From Flavobacterium sp. (GTDB lineage Bacteria > Bacteroidota > Bacteroidia > Flavobacteriales > Flavobacteriaceae): a stretch of 64,000 bases of DNA. The position numbers were made by a program, and so were the translations under genes. Shown one piece after another: positions 16,826-25,337 of the stretch. Location of the stretch: contig NZ_CP136574.1 of the NCBI RefSeq assembly GCF_035195345.1, positions 1,417,871 through 1,481,870 on the forward strand, written 5' to 3'. Every line of letters starts with the position of its first letter. Position 1 is the first letter of the stretch. The notes below the pieces were generated by a model. That model searched no databases, was not told where the DNA came from, and was given only the letters and a program-made list of their open reading frames with translations.

Positions 16826-18349
16826 ATGAAACAAAACAAAATCATCATTTTTAATCCTAAGAGTGCAAACAGCAAACACAGAATTCCTAATTCTATTTTG
16901 CAAGTTGGAGCGTCTATTCATGGAAAATTTGAGTATGTTTTTGTCGATGGAAATTTAGAAGAAAATCCTTGGTTAACCATAGAAAATTATTTAAAAACAG
17001 GTGAATTTAAATATTTTGGTTCTACTGTAATGCCTGGACCACAATTGCGCCAAGCGATTCCTTTTACCAAAAAAATTAAAGAAGAATTTCCGGAAATTAT
17101 TACAATTTGGGGTGGTTATTTTGCTTCTAATCAATATAAAGTTTGTCTAGAATCAGGTTATGTTGGTTATGTTGTTAATGGCCCTGGTGACACTACATTT
17201 CCAGAATTAATTACAACTTTAGAAAACAACGAATTAGATAAATTACCAACTATAAAAAATCTAATTTATAAAAATGAAGATGATAAAATTGTCAAAACAG
17301 CGGTTGAGGCACTTTTAGATCAAGACACACTTCCAAAATTTCCCTACGAATATTTAAATTCTTTTTATCCTGTTAGAAATTATCTAGCAAAAACTTTTAT
17401 GGGCAATACAACCTTATCGTATCATTCAAGTATGGGTTGCCCGTTTTCCTGTTCATTCTGTGCAGTCGTTCCCATTTATAATGCAAAATGGAAAGGTATG
17501 TCCGCTTCTCGAATTTACGAAGATGTAAAATATTTTAAAGAAAAATATAAGATTGATGCCATTGAATTTCACGACAATAATTTTTTTACATCTAAAAAAA
17601 GAGTTTTAGAATTTTCTGAATTAATAATGAACGACAACCTGAGTTATTGGGGAGAAGGCAGAATTGACACCATCAATATGTATTCTGATGACGACTTAAA
17701 ATTGATGAGAAAAGCGGGTTGTAAAATGATATTTTTAGGTGCGGAAACGGGTAATGATGCCGTTTTAAAACAAATGAATAAAGGTGGTAAGCAAACCGGT
17801 CAAATGATTAAAGATTTTGTATTGCGAATGAAAAACGCAGATATTATTCCGGAACTTTCTTTTGTATTAGGTATGCCTGCGCCAACTGAAAAAGAAGTTT
17901 ACAAACAAATTTTATGGGATATAAATTTCATCAAAGAAATCAAACAAATTAATCCAAATGCTGAAATAATTATATATTTGTTTAGCCCAGTTCCTACAGA
18001 AGGTTCTGAACTATACCAACAAATTTTAGATGCAGGTTTCCATTTTCCAGAAAAATTGGAAGATTGGATTTCGCCAAGTTGGGAAAATTTTGATTTAAGA
18101 AAAAATCCATTAACTCCTTGGTTAAAACCCTACATGATTGATACTATTAAAAACTTCGAAACAGTTTTGAATGGCTATTACCCAACAGTTTCTGACTTTA
18201 GAATTAAAGGGTATAAAAAACCGTTTTTAAAAACCATTTCTTTTTTACGCTATAAATTTGGATTCTATAAATTTCCATATGAAATAAAGGCTTTGCATAA
18301 ACTTTGGAAATATCGTCAGCCAGAAATTGAAGGTTTTTATTCAGAATAG
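16826..18349 (+). CDS. B12-binding-type radical SAM enzyme (3 of 3)
   Basis: 507 aa from ATG 16826; an earlier in-frame ATG at 16766 would lie in the divergent promoter gap. The N-terminal domain has a cobalamin-binding-like layout (PNSILQVGASIHG, ITIWGGYFASN, YVGYVVNGPGDTTFPEL). The radical SAM core has C205-x3-C209-x2-C212 (GCPFSCSFC) and FLGAETGND. The C-terminal region of about 130 residues is longer than in the other two enzymes and basic at the end. It starts a second plus-strand operon with an SGNH protein and a methyltransferase. The reaction is unknown. Confidence 0.85.
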   Translation: MKQNKIIIFNPKSANSKHRIPNSILQVGASIHGKFEYVFVDGNLEENPWLTIENYLKTGEFKYFGSTVMPGPQLRQAIPFTKKIKEEFPEIITIWGGYFASNQYKVCLESGYVGYVVNGPGDTTFPELITTLENNELDKLPTIKNLIYKNEDDKIVKTAVEALLDQDTLPKFPYEYLNSFYPVRNYLAKTFMGNTTLSYHSSMGCPFSCSFCAVVPIYNAKWKGMSASRIYEDVKYFKEKYKIDAIEFHDNNFFTSKKRVLEFSELIMNDNLSYWGEGRIDTINMYSDDDLKLMRKAGCKMIFLGAETGNDAVLKQMNKGGKQTGQMIKDFVLRMKNADIIPELSFVLGMPAPTEKEVYKQILWDINFIKEIKQINPNAEIIIYLFSPVPTEGSELYQQILDAGFHFPEKLEDWISPSWENFDLRKNPLTPWLKPYMIDTIKNFETVLNGYYPTVSDFRIKGYKKPFLKTISFLRYKFGFYKFPYEIKALHKLWKYRQPEIEGFYSE

Positions 18350-18358
18350 ATTAAACGA

Positions 18359-19363
18359 ATGAAAAAAAAGTTTAAAAAAATAGCTTATATCTTTTATCTT
18401 ATTACAGTTGTAATAATTTTATTTGAAATTTCTTATCGGTATCAAATTATAGACTTTTACAAACCTGAACTTAAAGAATATAACTCTAAAAATTATAACA
18501 AGAATAATAACTCAATTTTAGTATTTGGAGATTCGTTTTCAGCAAATAATCAATCTTATGTAAAAACACTTCAAGATTCATTGCCAAATATAAGTTTTAT
18601 TAATAATGCTGTTTCAGGTACCGGAATCATTGAAGCCAATTTAATTGCAAAAAAAAGAGTAATAAAAGCTCCTAAAGCGTTAATTTATCAAATATATGTT
18701 GGCAATGATTTAATGGATATTCGTAAGAAATCTAACGCTAGTAATTATCCATTTTGGAAAAAAGTGTATTATAGTATTTCTAACAATCTAATATCTTTTC
18801 GTTTTTTAAATTATCGTTTGAGCCAATTTAAAACTATTCGTGATTTTAGATCAAAATTGGATATTCCAAATCCAAATTATATTAAAAATGATACTATTTT
18901 TAGTATTGATAAATATTCAGATTACGAAAAGCAAACTTTAAATGGAGATCAAAAATTATTAAAAAACTCCATTTTAGTAGAAGGAGATCGAATAAAAGAT
19001 TTCAATAAAATGTTAAAGAAAATTGAAACATTATTAGAAATATGTAAAGTGGGAGATTCTATTCCTGTTTATTTGGTAGTTGTTCCACACTGCTCTCAAA
19101 TTAACAGCCATTATAAAAATAAATATAAAAAAATGGGGCTTTCAATTTCTCAAGATTCAAAATACACAATTTATAATTATCCATTCATTAAAGGGTTAAA
19201 GAAAAAATTTTCAAATAAAAATATTAAAATCATCAATTTATTGCCTGCTCTTAGAAGCAATGACAGAGAAAACAATAGACAATATTTAGTAAACGACTTT
19301 CATTTTAGCGGAAGAGGAATACAAACAACAGCTTCTGAAATATTGAAATACATAAAAAAATGA
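18359..19363 (+). CDS. SGNH/GDSL-type hydrolase with N-terminal membrane anchor
   Basis: 334 aa. A hydrophobic helix at about residues 8-24 follows a lysine-rich N-terminus. Block I VFGDSFSA (Ser nucleophile), block II VSGTG (Gly), block III YVGNDL (Asn) and the C-terminal NDFHFSGRG (Asp/His) complete an SGNH set. The catalytic domain should be periplasmic. It lies 9 bp after the third B12-type radical SAM gene and overlaps the methyltransferase by 4 bp. Two SGNH enzymes in one cluster suggest acyl or acetyl editing of the product. Confidence 0.75.
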   Translation: MKKKFKKIAYIFYLITVVIILFEISYRYQIIDFYKPELKEYNSKNYNKNNNSILVFGDSFSANNQSYVKTLQDSLPNISFINNAVSGTGIIEANLIAKKRVIKAPKALIYQIYVGNDLMDIRKKSNASNYPFWKKVYYSISNNLISFRFLNYRLSQFKTIRDFRSKLDIPNPNYIKNDTIFSIDKYSDYEKQTLNGDQKLLKNSILVEGDRIKDFNKMLKKIETLLEICKVGDSIPVYLVVVPHCSQINSHYKNKYKKMGLSISQDSKYTIYNYPFIKGLKKKFSNKNIKIINLLPALRSNDRENNRQYLVNDFHFSGRGIQTTASEILKYIKK

Positions 19364-20016
19364 AACAAATAATAAAAAAAATTACTCATCCTTTTCTAAA
19401 ACTCGGATTGAAATTATTTTATTACAAACCCAGAAGCTTTAGTTATGACAATATTAGAATCTCCGTACATCCGGATGTATTTCCACCACACCTAACTTTT
19501 AGCACAAAATTTTTATTAGATTTTATTCAAGATATCAATTTAAAAAACAAAACAATTCTAGAATTAGGTTGTGGAAGCGGAATAATATCTTTATTGGCTG
19601 CAAAAAAAGGCGCAATAGTTACTGCAACCGATATAAATAAAATAGCATTAGAAAATTTAGAAAAAAACAGCCTAAAAAATCAATCAAAAATTGAGATTTT
19701 ATATTCCGATTTATTTGAAAATTTACAAAACAAATCGTTTAATTATATTATTATTAATCCACCTTACTATCCAAAAAAACCAAAAAACATTAAAGAAAAC
19801 GCTTGGTTTTGCGGAGAAAAATTTGAGTATTTTGAAAATTTATTTGAGCAACTTCCAAAACACCTTAAAAATAATACAAAATGCTACGTTATATTGTCAG
19901 AAGATTGCGATATTAAAACAATACAATCCATAGCGGCAAAAAACAATATTTTCTTTTCATTAGAATTGGTAAAATCAAATTCTTTTGAGAAAAATTATAT
20001 CTATAACCTAACCTAA
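19360..20016 (+). CDS. Class I methyltransferase with NPPY motif
   Basis: 218 aa. Motif I ILELGCGSGIISLLA (residues 66-80) is followed by D91 (TATDINKIALENLEKN) and NPPY at 133-136 (IIINPPYYP). NPPY marks methyltransferases that act on planar nitrogens, such as PrmC/HemK glutamine methylases, RsmC-like rRNA methylases and adenine methylases. The N-terminal part is too short for a target-recognition domain. Its place at the end of the accessory cluster suggests a small-molecule or peptide N-methyltransferase, but an rRNA or protein target cannot be excluded. Confidence 0.75.
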   Translation: MKQIIKKITHPFLKLGLKLFYYKPRSFSYDNIRISVHPDVFPPHLTFSTKFLLDFIQDINLKNKTILELGCGSGIISLLAAKKGAIVTATDINKIALENLEKNSLKNQSKIEILYSDLFENLQNKSFNYIIINPPYYPKKPKNIKENAWFCGEKFEYFENLFEQLPKHLKNNTKCYVILSEDCDIKTIQSIAAKNNIFFSLELVKSNSFEKNYIYNLT

Positions 20017-20045
20017 AAATAAAATATTTTTTGTCATTTCAAATA

Positions 20046-20069
20046 ATATTTAGATATTTGTCTAAATAT
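20046..20069. promoter_or_regulatory. Operator palindrome upstream of the ArsR/SdpR-like gene
   Basis: Perfect 9-bp inverted repeat ATATTTAGA / TCTAAATAT with a 6-base centre, 11 bases before ATG 20080. The size and position fit an autoregulatory ArsR-family operator overlapping the promoter. Confidence 0.65.
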
Positions 20070-20079
20070 ATAAATTAGT

Positions 20080-20334
20080 ATGAACGCAATTTTCAAAGCC
20101 TTAAACGACGAAACCAGAAGAGATATTCTGGAATTGCTGCGTAAACAGGAAATGACAGCTGGCGATATTGCGGACCAATTTCATATTTCAAAACCTAGTA
20201 TTTCGCATCATTTGGATATTTTAAAACGTGCCGATTTAGTCACAAGCGAAAAAAAAGGACAATTTGTAGTCTATTCGTTAAATACTACCATTGTTGATGA
20301 TATTTTAAAATGGATTATTACCCTAAAAAAGTAA
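20080..20334 (+). CDS. ArsR-family regulator, SdpR-like autorepressor
   Basis: 84 aa, a minimal winged helix (MNAIFKALNDETRRDILELL ... ISKPSISHHLDILKRADLV...KKGQFVVYSLNTTIVDDI). It lacks the Cys metal-binding motif of ArsR/SmtB sensors, as SdpR does. In Bacillus subtilis SdpR represses its own operon with the immunity protein SdpI, which sequesters it at the membrane on sensing the SdpC toxin. Here an SdpI-like protein follows after 3 bp and a palindrome lies just upstream, so the same circuit is likely. No sdpC-like toxin gene is visible. Confidence 0.85.
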   Translation: MNAIFKALNDETRRDILELLRKQEMTAGDIADQFHISKPSISHHLDILKRADLVTSEKKGQFVVYSLNTTIVDDILKWIITLKK

Positions 20335-20337
20335 AGT

Positions 20338-20979
20338 ATGGAGAAGTTTAAAAAAGAAATTCCGTTTTTAGCAATTGCATTAATTCCTTTTGTTTATCTA
20401 ATTTACATTTGGAATCGCTTACCAGAAAAAGTACCTATGCATTGGAATGGCGCTGGAGAAATTGACCGTTATGGAGATAAAAAGGAACTAGTTGCCGTGT
20501 TACTAATGTTGGTTGGAATAAATTATTTTGTCTTTCTATTAATTCCATATGTTGATCCAAAACAAAAATTGCAAAACATGGGCAACAAATTAAATATTAT
20601 GAGAATGATTCTAACCCTATTCATGTCGGCTTTAGCGCTTTTTATCTTGTACAGCGTGGAACAAAAGAACAGTAATCCAGGATTCGTATTTGTTATTATT
20701 GGTTTGCTTTTTGCGTTTTTAGGTAATTATTTCAAAACCATAAAACCAAATTATTTCATTGGTATCAAAACCCCTTGGACGTTGGAAAACGAGGAAGTTT
20801 GGAAAAAAACACATGAACTAGGTGGAAAATTATGGTTTGTGGGCGGACTATTGATGGCGTTGACATTTGTATTGCCAAATAATATTCAATTTTATACTTT
20901 TATGGGAATTACTGCCGTTATTACAATTATTCCAATAGTATATTCTTATAGAATATTCAACAAAATTAAGAATCAGTAA
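20338..20979 (+). CDS. SdpI-family (DUF1648) membrane protein
   Basis: 213 aa with about six transmembrane helices. After helix 1 comes the DUF1648 signature LPEKVPMHWNGAGEIDRYGDK (about residues 29-49), with the conserved P-x-H-W/F-x-x-x-G-x-x-D. The later NYFIGIKTPWTLENEEVWKKTH segment is the SdpI/YhfL hallmark. SdpI gives immunity to the SDP toxin and transduces a signal by binding SdpR. Paired with the ArsR-type gene in front, it probably forms a membrane sensor-regulator unit, perhaps against a cell-envelope stress. Confidence 0.85.
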   Translation: MEKFKKEIPFLAIALIPFVYLIYIWNRLPEKVPMHWNGAGEIDRYGDKKELVAVLLMLVGINYFVFLLIPYVDPKQKLQNMGNKLNIMRMILTLFMSALALFILYSVEQKNSNPGFVFVIIGLLFAFLGNYFKTIKPNYFIGIKTPWTLENEEVWKKTHELGGKLWFVGGLLMALTFVLPNNIQFYTFMGITAVITIIPIVYSYRIFNKIKNQ

Positions 20980-21025
20980 CAAAATAATATCTTTACTACT
21001 AATTAGTAAAACAATAAAATAAATC

Positions 21026-22393
21026 ATGAAAAAATTACTTCTTTTTGTATTAACTTTTTCGAGTTTCACTTTTGCACAAGATAAATTTACAAGAATAGAT
21101 AGCTTGCTAAACTATTTGTATGAAAACAACAAATTCATGGGTTCGTTAACCATTCGCGAAGGTGAAAATGTGGTTTTTAATAAAGCCTATGGTTTTGCTG
21201 ATGTAGAAAAAAACATCAAGGCAGATCGATTTACACGCTATAAAATTGGTTCAATTTCTAAAACTTTCACTGCCGTAATGGTCATGCAATTAATTGAAGA
21301 GAAAAAACTAACCTTGCAAACCAAGCTGAATCGTTTTTATCCGAAAATGCCAAATGCAGAAAAAATCTCAATATATGATTTATTGCACCACAGAACCGGA
21401 ATTGTGGATTTTGTAAATCAGGATTCGACTTTTCATAAAGTAATTGACAAAAAACATTCAAAAGAAGATATTTTAAAAGTAATTACAACTTATAAATCGA
21501 ATTTTGAACCTGGAAGCAAATACGAATACAGCAATTCAAACTTTTTTATTTTAGGCTGCATCATCGAAAAGCTAACTAAAAAATCATACGAGGAAAATTT
21601 ACAAAATCGAATCGTTAAAAAAGCCGAGCTAGGAACTTACGAAAATAAAACTGAAATGACTGCTAAAGGTGCGGTTACTAATAAAACTTTCGTTCCAACC
21701 ACATATTACAAAGAAGAAGCTACAAATACAGCAAATAAAGAAAGTTATTCTTATTACTTTGATGGAACAAATTGGATAAAATCATATGAAAATCATAACT
21801 CAATTGCGTTTTCATCAGGCGGAATTACTTCAACTCCAGCTGATTTAACTAAGTTCATTTATGCACTTTTCGATGGAAAATTAGTTAGTCCAACTTCTTT
21901 AGACCAAATGAAAGAAATAAAAGAAGGTTATGGAAAAGCATTAATTCAGTTTCCTTTTGGCGAAAGACGATTTTATGGTCATGGCGGAAGAATTGAGAAT
22001 TTCAGTTCGATGTTAGGTTATTATCCAACTGAAAAATTGAGTTTTTCTATAATATCCAATGGCGATAATTTTGTGCAAAACGATATCATCATAGGAATCC
22101 TAAGTATTTATCACAAAATGCCATTCCCGTTCCCACAATTCATGAAAATGGATAAAGGTGAATTAGCAAAATTTACTGGAACTTATGCTTCAAAAGAAAT
22201 TTCTTTAAAAATTACCGTTTCAGAAAAGAATGGCGAATTATTCGCTCAAGCTACAGGACAAGGTGCCTTTCCATTAACATTTAGAGAAGAAAAGACTTTT
22301 GTTTTTGCAGCAGCTGGAATTGAAATGATATTTGGAGACAACTCCTTTATATTAAATCAGGGCGGAACGAAATTCAACTTCACAAAAGAATAG
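21026..22393 (+). CDS. Secreted serine beta-lactamase-family hydrolase (class C-like fold)
   Basis: 455 aa with a signal peptide (MKKLLLFVLTFSSFTFAQ). The penicillin-binding/beta-lactamase residues are S76-I-S-K79, Y-S-N (KYEYSNSNF), and H-G-G (FYGHGGRIEN) in place of KTG. A C-terminal beta domain (about 370-455, FTGTYASKEISLKI) follows, as in many Bacteroidota members. Such proteins are usually esterases or peptidases rather than true beta-lactamases. It lies 46 bp after sdpI and may be co-transcribed with it, with the PnuC-like gene following after 2 bp. Confidence 0.85.
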   Translation: MKKLLLFVLTFSSFTFAQDKFTRIDSLLNYLYENNKFMGSLTIREGENVVFNKAYGFADVEKNIKADRFTRYKIGSISKTFTAVMVMQLIEEKKLTLQTKLNRFYPKMPNAEKISIYDLLHHRTGIVDFVNQDSTFHKVIDKKHSKEDILKVITTYKSNFEPGSKYEYSNSNFFILGCIIEKLTKKSYEENLQNRIVKKAELGTYENKTEMTAKGAVTNKTFVPTTYYKEEATNTANKESYSYYFDGTNWIKSYENHNSIAFSSGGITSTPADLTKFIYALFDGKLVSPTSLDQMKEIKEGYGKALIQFPFGERRFYGHGGRIENFSSMLGYYPTEKLSFSIISNGDNFVQNDIIIGILSIYHKMPFPFPQFMKMDKGELAKFTGTYASKEISLKITVSEKNGELFAQATGQGAFPLTFREEKTFVFAAAGIEMIFGDNSFILNQGGTKFNFTKE

Positions 22394-22395
22394 AT

Positions 22396-23106
22396 ATGCA
22401 GAACACCATCGCTACCATCAAAAGTATTACCAATAGTAAATATCTCGATATCATTGGAGTGGTTTTGGTGGTGGGCGTTTCGGTGTATTTAGAATATTAC
22501 AAAACCACGTACGATTTTAGTTTTGATGGAAAGAATTACTCGTTTTACTTAGGGTATTTTTCCATTCTAAACACTTGCTTGTCGATGATAGCCACTCGGC
22601 TAGTCACCAAGAAAAACAATATTGGGAATTTAATCAGCACTTGCAATACGTTGTTGAGCGGAAGTATTGATTATCTTTTAGGAAATATAGGTGCGATTTT
22701 GACTTATCCGATTTCATTTTTTGGAAATTATATTGCCTTCCGAATTTGGAAAAAGAAACAATTTTTGAATGCAATTGATGTTATCTTTTTTCGAAATATG
22801 GCAATTGGGTTAATCCTTTCATTCGTATTGAATTACATTGCTTTTACCACTTTATCTGACAAAGCGATTGATTGGAAATTATTTTTTGCCATCGCTATTC
22901 CTGCTGGAATTAGTTTTGGAGGCACCTTTAATACAGGCAGAATGTATCCCGACAATTGGATTAACTGGCAAGTATATAATTTATTCAAAATCATACAAAA
23001 TGTAATACTAATGAACATTGCCAACACCGCAAAATATGTGTTTTATATGTTCAATGCGATTTTAGGATATATTACTTGGCGGGATGATAAAGCAAAACAA
23101 CTATAA
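22396..23106 (+). CDS. PnuC-like membrane protein
   Basis: 236 aa with about seven hydrophobic segments. The arrangement resembles the PnuC vitamin transporters, with an aromatic/Asn-rich end segment (NWINWQVYNLFKIIQN ... ILGYITWRDDK) and a substrate-side region near TCNTLLSGSIDYLLGN. The match is weaker than for the clear PnuC at 38684-39298. If correct it would carry a ribosylated or vitamin-like compound by facilitated diffusion. It starts 2 bp after the serine hydrolase and its end overlaps the convergent lacI-type gene by 6 bp. Confidence 0.5.
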   Translation: MQNTIATIKSITNSKYLDIIGVVLVVGVSVYLEYYKTTYDFSFDGKNYSFYLGYFSILNTCLSMIATRLVTKKNNIGNLISTCNTLLSGSIDYLLGNIGAILTYPISFFGNYIAFRIWKKKQFLNAIDVIFFRNMAIGLILSFVLNYIAFTTLSDKAIDWKLFFAIAIPAGISFGGTFNTGRMYPDNWINWQVYNLFKIIQNVILMNIANTAKYVFYMFNAILGYITWRDDKAKQL

Positions 23107-24123
23107 CTTCCTCGTAGATTCCCTCTGACGCAACTCTGTTTTAATCACAACAGTTTGCGGTTGATAAAACTCGTCTTTAGAATTCAATTTATGAATTAAT
23201 AATTCGGCCGCTTTGGCTCCAATTTCGGGTGCGTGTTGGCTTACCGTAGATAAACTCGGTGTTAATCTTCTTGACCAAACACCATCGGCAAAACCAATAA
23301 TATTTAATTCTTCTGGAATTTTGATGCCTTTTTTAAGCGCAAACTTCATTGCCATGGTTGATGCATGCTCATCTAAAGCAAAAACAGCATCAACTTTTTT
23401 AGTATTAAACAACTCAATTAATTTATTATCAAATAATTCTATATCATTCTCAATAACAATTAATTGATTATTCAATGACAAATTTGACGATTCCATTGCC
23501 TTTTTAAAACCACCTACACGAAGTTTTCCTACGCTTAGATTATCTATAGTAGAAACTAATGCTGTGTTTTTACTCCCTAATTTAAGTAAATGATTGGTAG
23601 CATCAAAAGAGGATTCAAAATCATCAACTATAACTTTATCACAATTCACAGTTTCTGCCACACGATCAAACATTACAATTGGTGTACCGCTATTAATAAT
23701 ATCTTTAAAATGTTGGTGTTCTTTTAAAGCTTGGGTTTCTTCTGCTACAGCAACAATAAAACCATCAATTGTTCCATTGTTAAGCATATCCATTACTTCT
23801 TTTTCTTTTTCAAATGATTCATTTGAAATACCTGTGATTACATTGTAACCTTTAGACAAAGCTTCCTTCTCAATTCCACTAAATACTTTAGCAAAAAAAG
23901 GATTAAGTATATTAGGAATAATAACACCTATAGTATTAGTACGTTGATTTTTTAAATTTTTAGCAATACTATTTGGCTTGTAATTTTGCAATTTAGCATA
24001 CTCTTGGATTTTAATCTTGGTAGCTTCACTTATTTCAGGACTATCACTTAGTGCTTTAGATACAGTCGAAATAGAGACTTCAAACTCTTTTGCAATTTGT
24101 TTTAAGGTGGCTTTTGCTTTCAT
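23101..24123 (-). CDS. LacI-family transcriptional regulator
   Basis: 340 aa. The N-terminal HTH and hinge are typical (TLKQIAKEFEVSISTVSKALSDSPEIS ... NYKPNSIAKNLK), followed by the periplasmic-binding-like effector domain (TIGVIIPNILNPFFAKV...; IIGFADG; LSTVSQHAPEIG). The family usually represses or activates sugar catabolism genes in response to a sugar or sugar phosphate. No sugar transport or catabolic genes lie next to it, so its target is elsewhere or is the gene itself. Confidence 0.93.
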   Translation of the reverse strand: MKAKATLKQIAKEFEVSISTVSKALSDSPEISEATKIKIQEYAKLQNYKPNSIAKNLKNQRTNTIGVIIPNILNPFFAKVFSGIEKEALSKGYNVITGISNESFEKEKEVMDMLNNGTIDGFIVAVAEETQALKEHQHFKDIINSGTPIVMFDRVAETVNCDKVIVDDFESSFDATNHLLKLGSKNTALVSTIDNLSVGKLRVGGFKKAMESSNLSLNNQLIVIENDIELFDNKLIELFNTKKVDAVFALDEHASTMAMKFALKKGIKIPEELNIIGFADGVWSRRLTPSLSTVSQHAPEIGAKAAELLIHKLNSKDEFYQPQTVVIKTELRQRESTRKL

Positions 24124-24244
24124 AAATAAAAGATAAGAAGTAAAAATAGTACATTTATTGAATTAAAAAAAACAACTGCTCCTTAATTATTGATAAGAGC
24201 ATGATGTTTAATAAATTAGAAAAAATAATATTTTACACATCTGG

Positions 24245-24275
24245 TTTGCAATTCTAATAAATAATTGTACTTTTG
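24245..24275 (+). promoter_or_regulatory. Promoter of the rplM-rpsI operon
   Basis: TTTG at 24245-24248 and TACTTTTG at 24268-24275 (TAnnTTTG), 19 bases apart, match the Bacteroidota housekeeping promoter. The GTG start of rplM is 45 bases downstream. A small TCCC/GGGA hairpin lies in the leader. Confidence 0.75.
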
Positions 24276-24320
24276 CACTCCCTTTATTGGGAATGGAATG
24301 TTTAATTTAAATTAATTATT

Positions 24321-24776
24321 GTGAACACATTAAGCTACAAAACAGTATCAGCCAACAAAGCAACTGCAGACAAGCAGTGGATTGTTGTGGACGCTGAAGG
24401 GCATAACTTAGGTCGTTTATCTACAAAAGTAGCAATGCTTTTAAGAGGTAAATACAAGCCAAGTTATACACCGCACGTTGATTGTGGAGATAACGTAATT
24501 GTTATCAACGCAGAAAAAATCAACCTTACTGGTAACAAGTTAGATGACAAAACGTACATCAGACACACAGGTTACCCAGGAGGTCAAAGAACTTTAACTG
24601 CTAAAGTAATGCAACAAAAAAATCCTGCATTATTAGTAGAAAAAGCTATCAAAGGAATGTTACCTAAAAATAAATTAGGTGCTGAATTATTCCGTAATTT
24701 AAATGTATATGTAGGTTCTGAGCACAAACATGGAGCTCAAACACCTAAAACCGTTAACCTAAACGATCTTAAGTAA
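24321..24776 (+). CDS. rplM: 50S ribosomal protein L13
   Basis: 151 aa, full length. It contains WIVVDAEGHNLGRLSTKVAMLLRGK and TGYPGGQRTLTAK, characteristic of L13, an early assembly protein of the large subunit. It uses a GTG start at 24321; no in-frame ATG lies close by. It is followed by rpsI with a one-base overlap, the usual conserved pair. Confidence 0.97.
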   Translation: MNTLSYKTVSANKATADKQWIVVDAEGHNLGRLSTKVAMLLRGKYKPSYTPHVDCGDNVIVINAEKINLTGNKLDDKTYIRHTGYPGGQRTLTAKVMQQKNPALLVEKAIKGMLPKNKLGAELFRNLNVYVGSEHKHGAQTPKTVNLNDLK

Positions 24777-25162
24777 TGGGAGTTATTCACAAAATCGGTA
24801 GAAGAAAATGCGCTGTTGCACGTGTTTATGTTTCAGAAGGAACAGGAAAAATCACTGTAAACAAAAGAGAATTCACTAACTACTTCCCAACTGCAACTTT
24901 ACAGTACAAAGTTATGCAACCAATGTCTATGACAGAAAATGCATCTAACTTTGACGTTAAAGTAAACGTATATGGTGGTGGTTCAACAGGACAAGCAGAA
25001 GCTGTGAGAATGGCTATTGCAAGAGCAATGTGTGAAGTTGAGGCTGAAAACAGAGCTATTCTTAAACCAGAAGGATTATTAACAAGAGATCCTAGAATGG
25101 TAGAACGTAAAAAATTCGGTCAGAAAAAAGCACGTAAGAGATTCCAATTCTCTAAACGTTAA
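24776..25162 (+). CDS. rpsI: 30S ribosomal protein S9
   Basis: 128 aa with the normal ends: IGRRKCAVARVYVSEGTGKI near the N-terminus and the basic tail KKFGQKKARKRFQFSKR, which reaches the P-site tRNA. The start ATG shares its A with the rplM stop (TAATG), so translation is coupled. No strong terminator follows before the rpsB leader. Confidence 0.97.
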   Translation: MGVIHKIGRRKCAVARVYVSEGTGKITVNKREFTNYFPTATLQYKVMQPMSMTENASNFDVKVNVYGGGSTGQAEAVRMAIARAMCEVEAENRAILKPEGLLTRDPRMVERKKFGQKKARKRFQFSKR

Positions 25163-25261
25163 TATTCGATATTTATCAGAATATATTTTCAGATTTATTT
25201 TTACAATTAAAATTGAATTAAAAACAAAGTTGTCGATATTCCTTGTAAAAAGGGAATTAGT

Positions 25262-25313
25262 TTAGCATCTAAATTTTCAAGACCAACGCAAGTGACTACT
25301 TGAAAATTGCTAA
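25262..25313 (+). promoter_or_regulatory. Structured leader upstream of rpsB
   Basis: A long hairpin can be drawn by hand: outer arms TTAGC (25262-25266) / GCTAA (25309-25313), then a 5-base bulge, then a perfect 10-bp stem AATTTTCAAG (25272-25281) / CTTGAAAATT (25299-25308) with a 17-base loop. It ends 24 bases before the rpsB ATG and lacks a T-run, so it is not a terminator. It may be the S2 autoregulatory site. Confidence 0.5.
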
Positions 25314-25337
25314 TCACGGAACGTAAACTATTACACA

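Noticed and set aside
16542..16829. Plus-strand open frame across the carbamoyltransferase 5' end
   Set aside because: Antisense to conserved coding sequence; the start of the radical SAM gene at 16826 explains the region better.
23101..24123. LacI regulator as controller of the SdpI-hydrolase operon
   Set aside because: It is convergent to that operon and no shared operator is visible, so any link would be guesswork.
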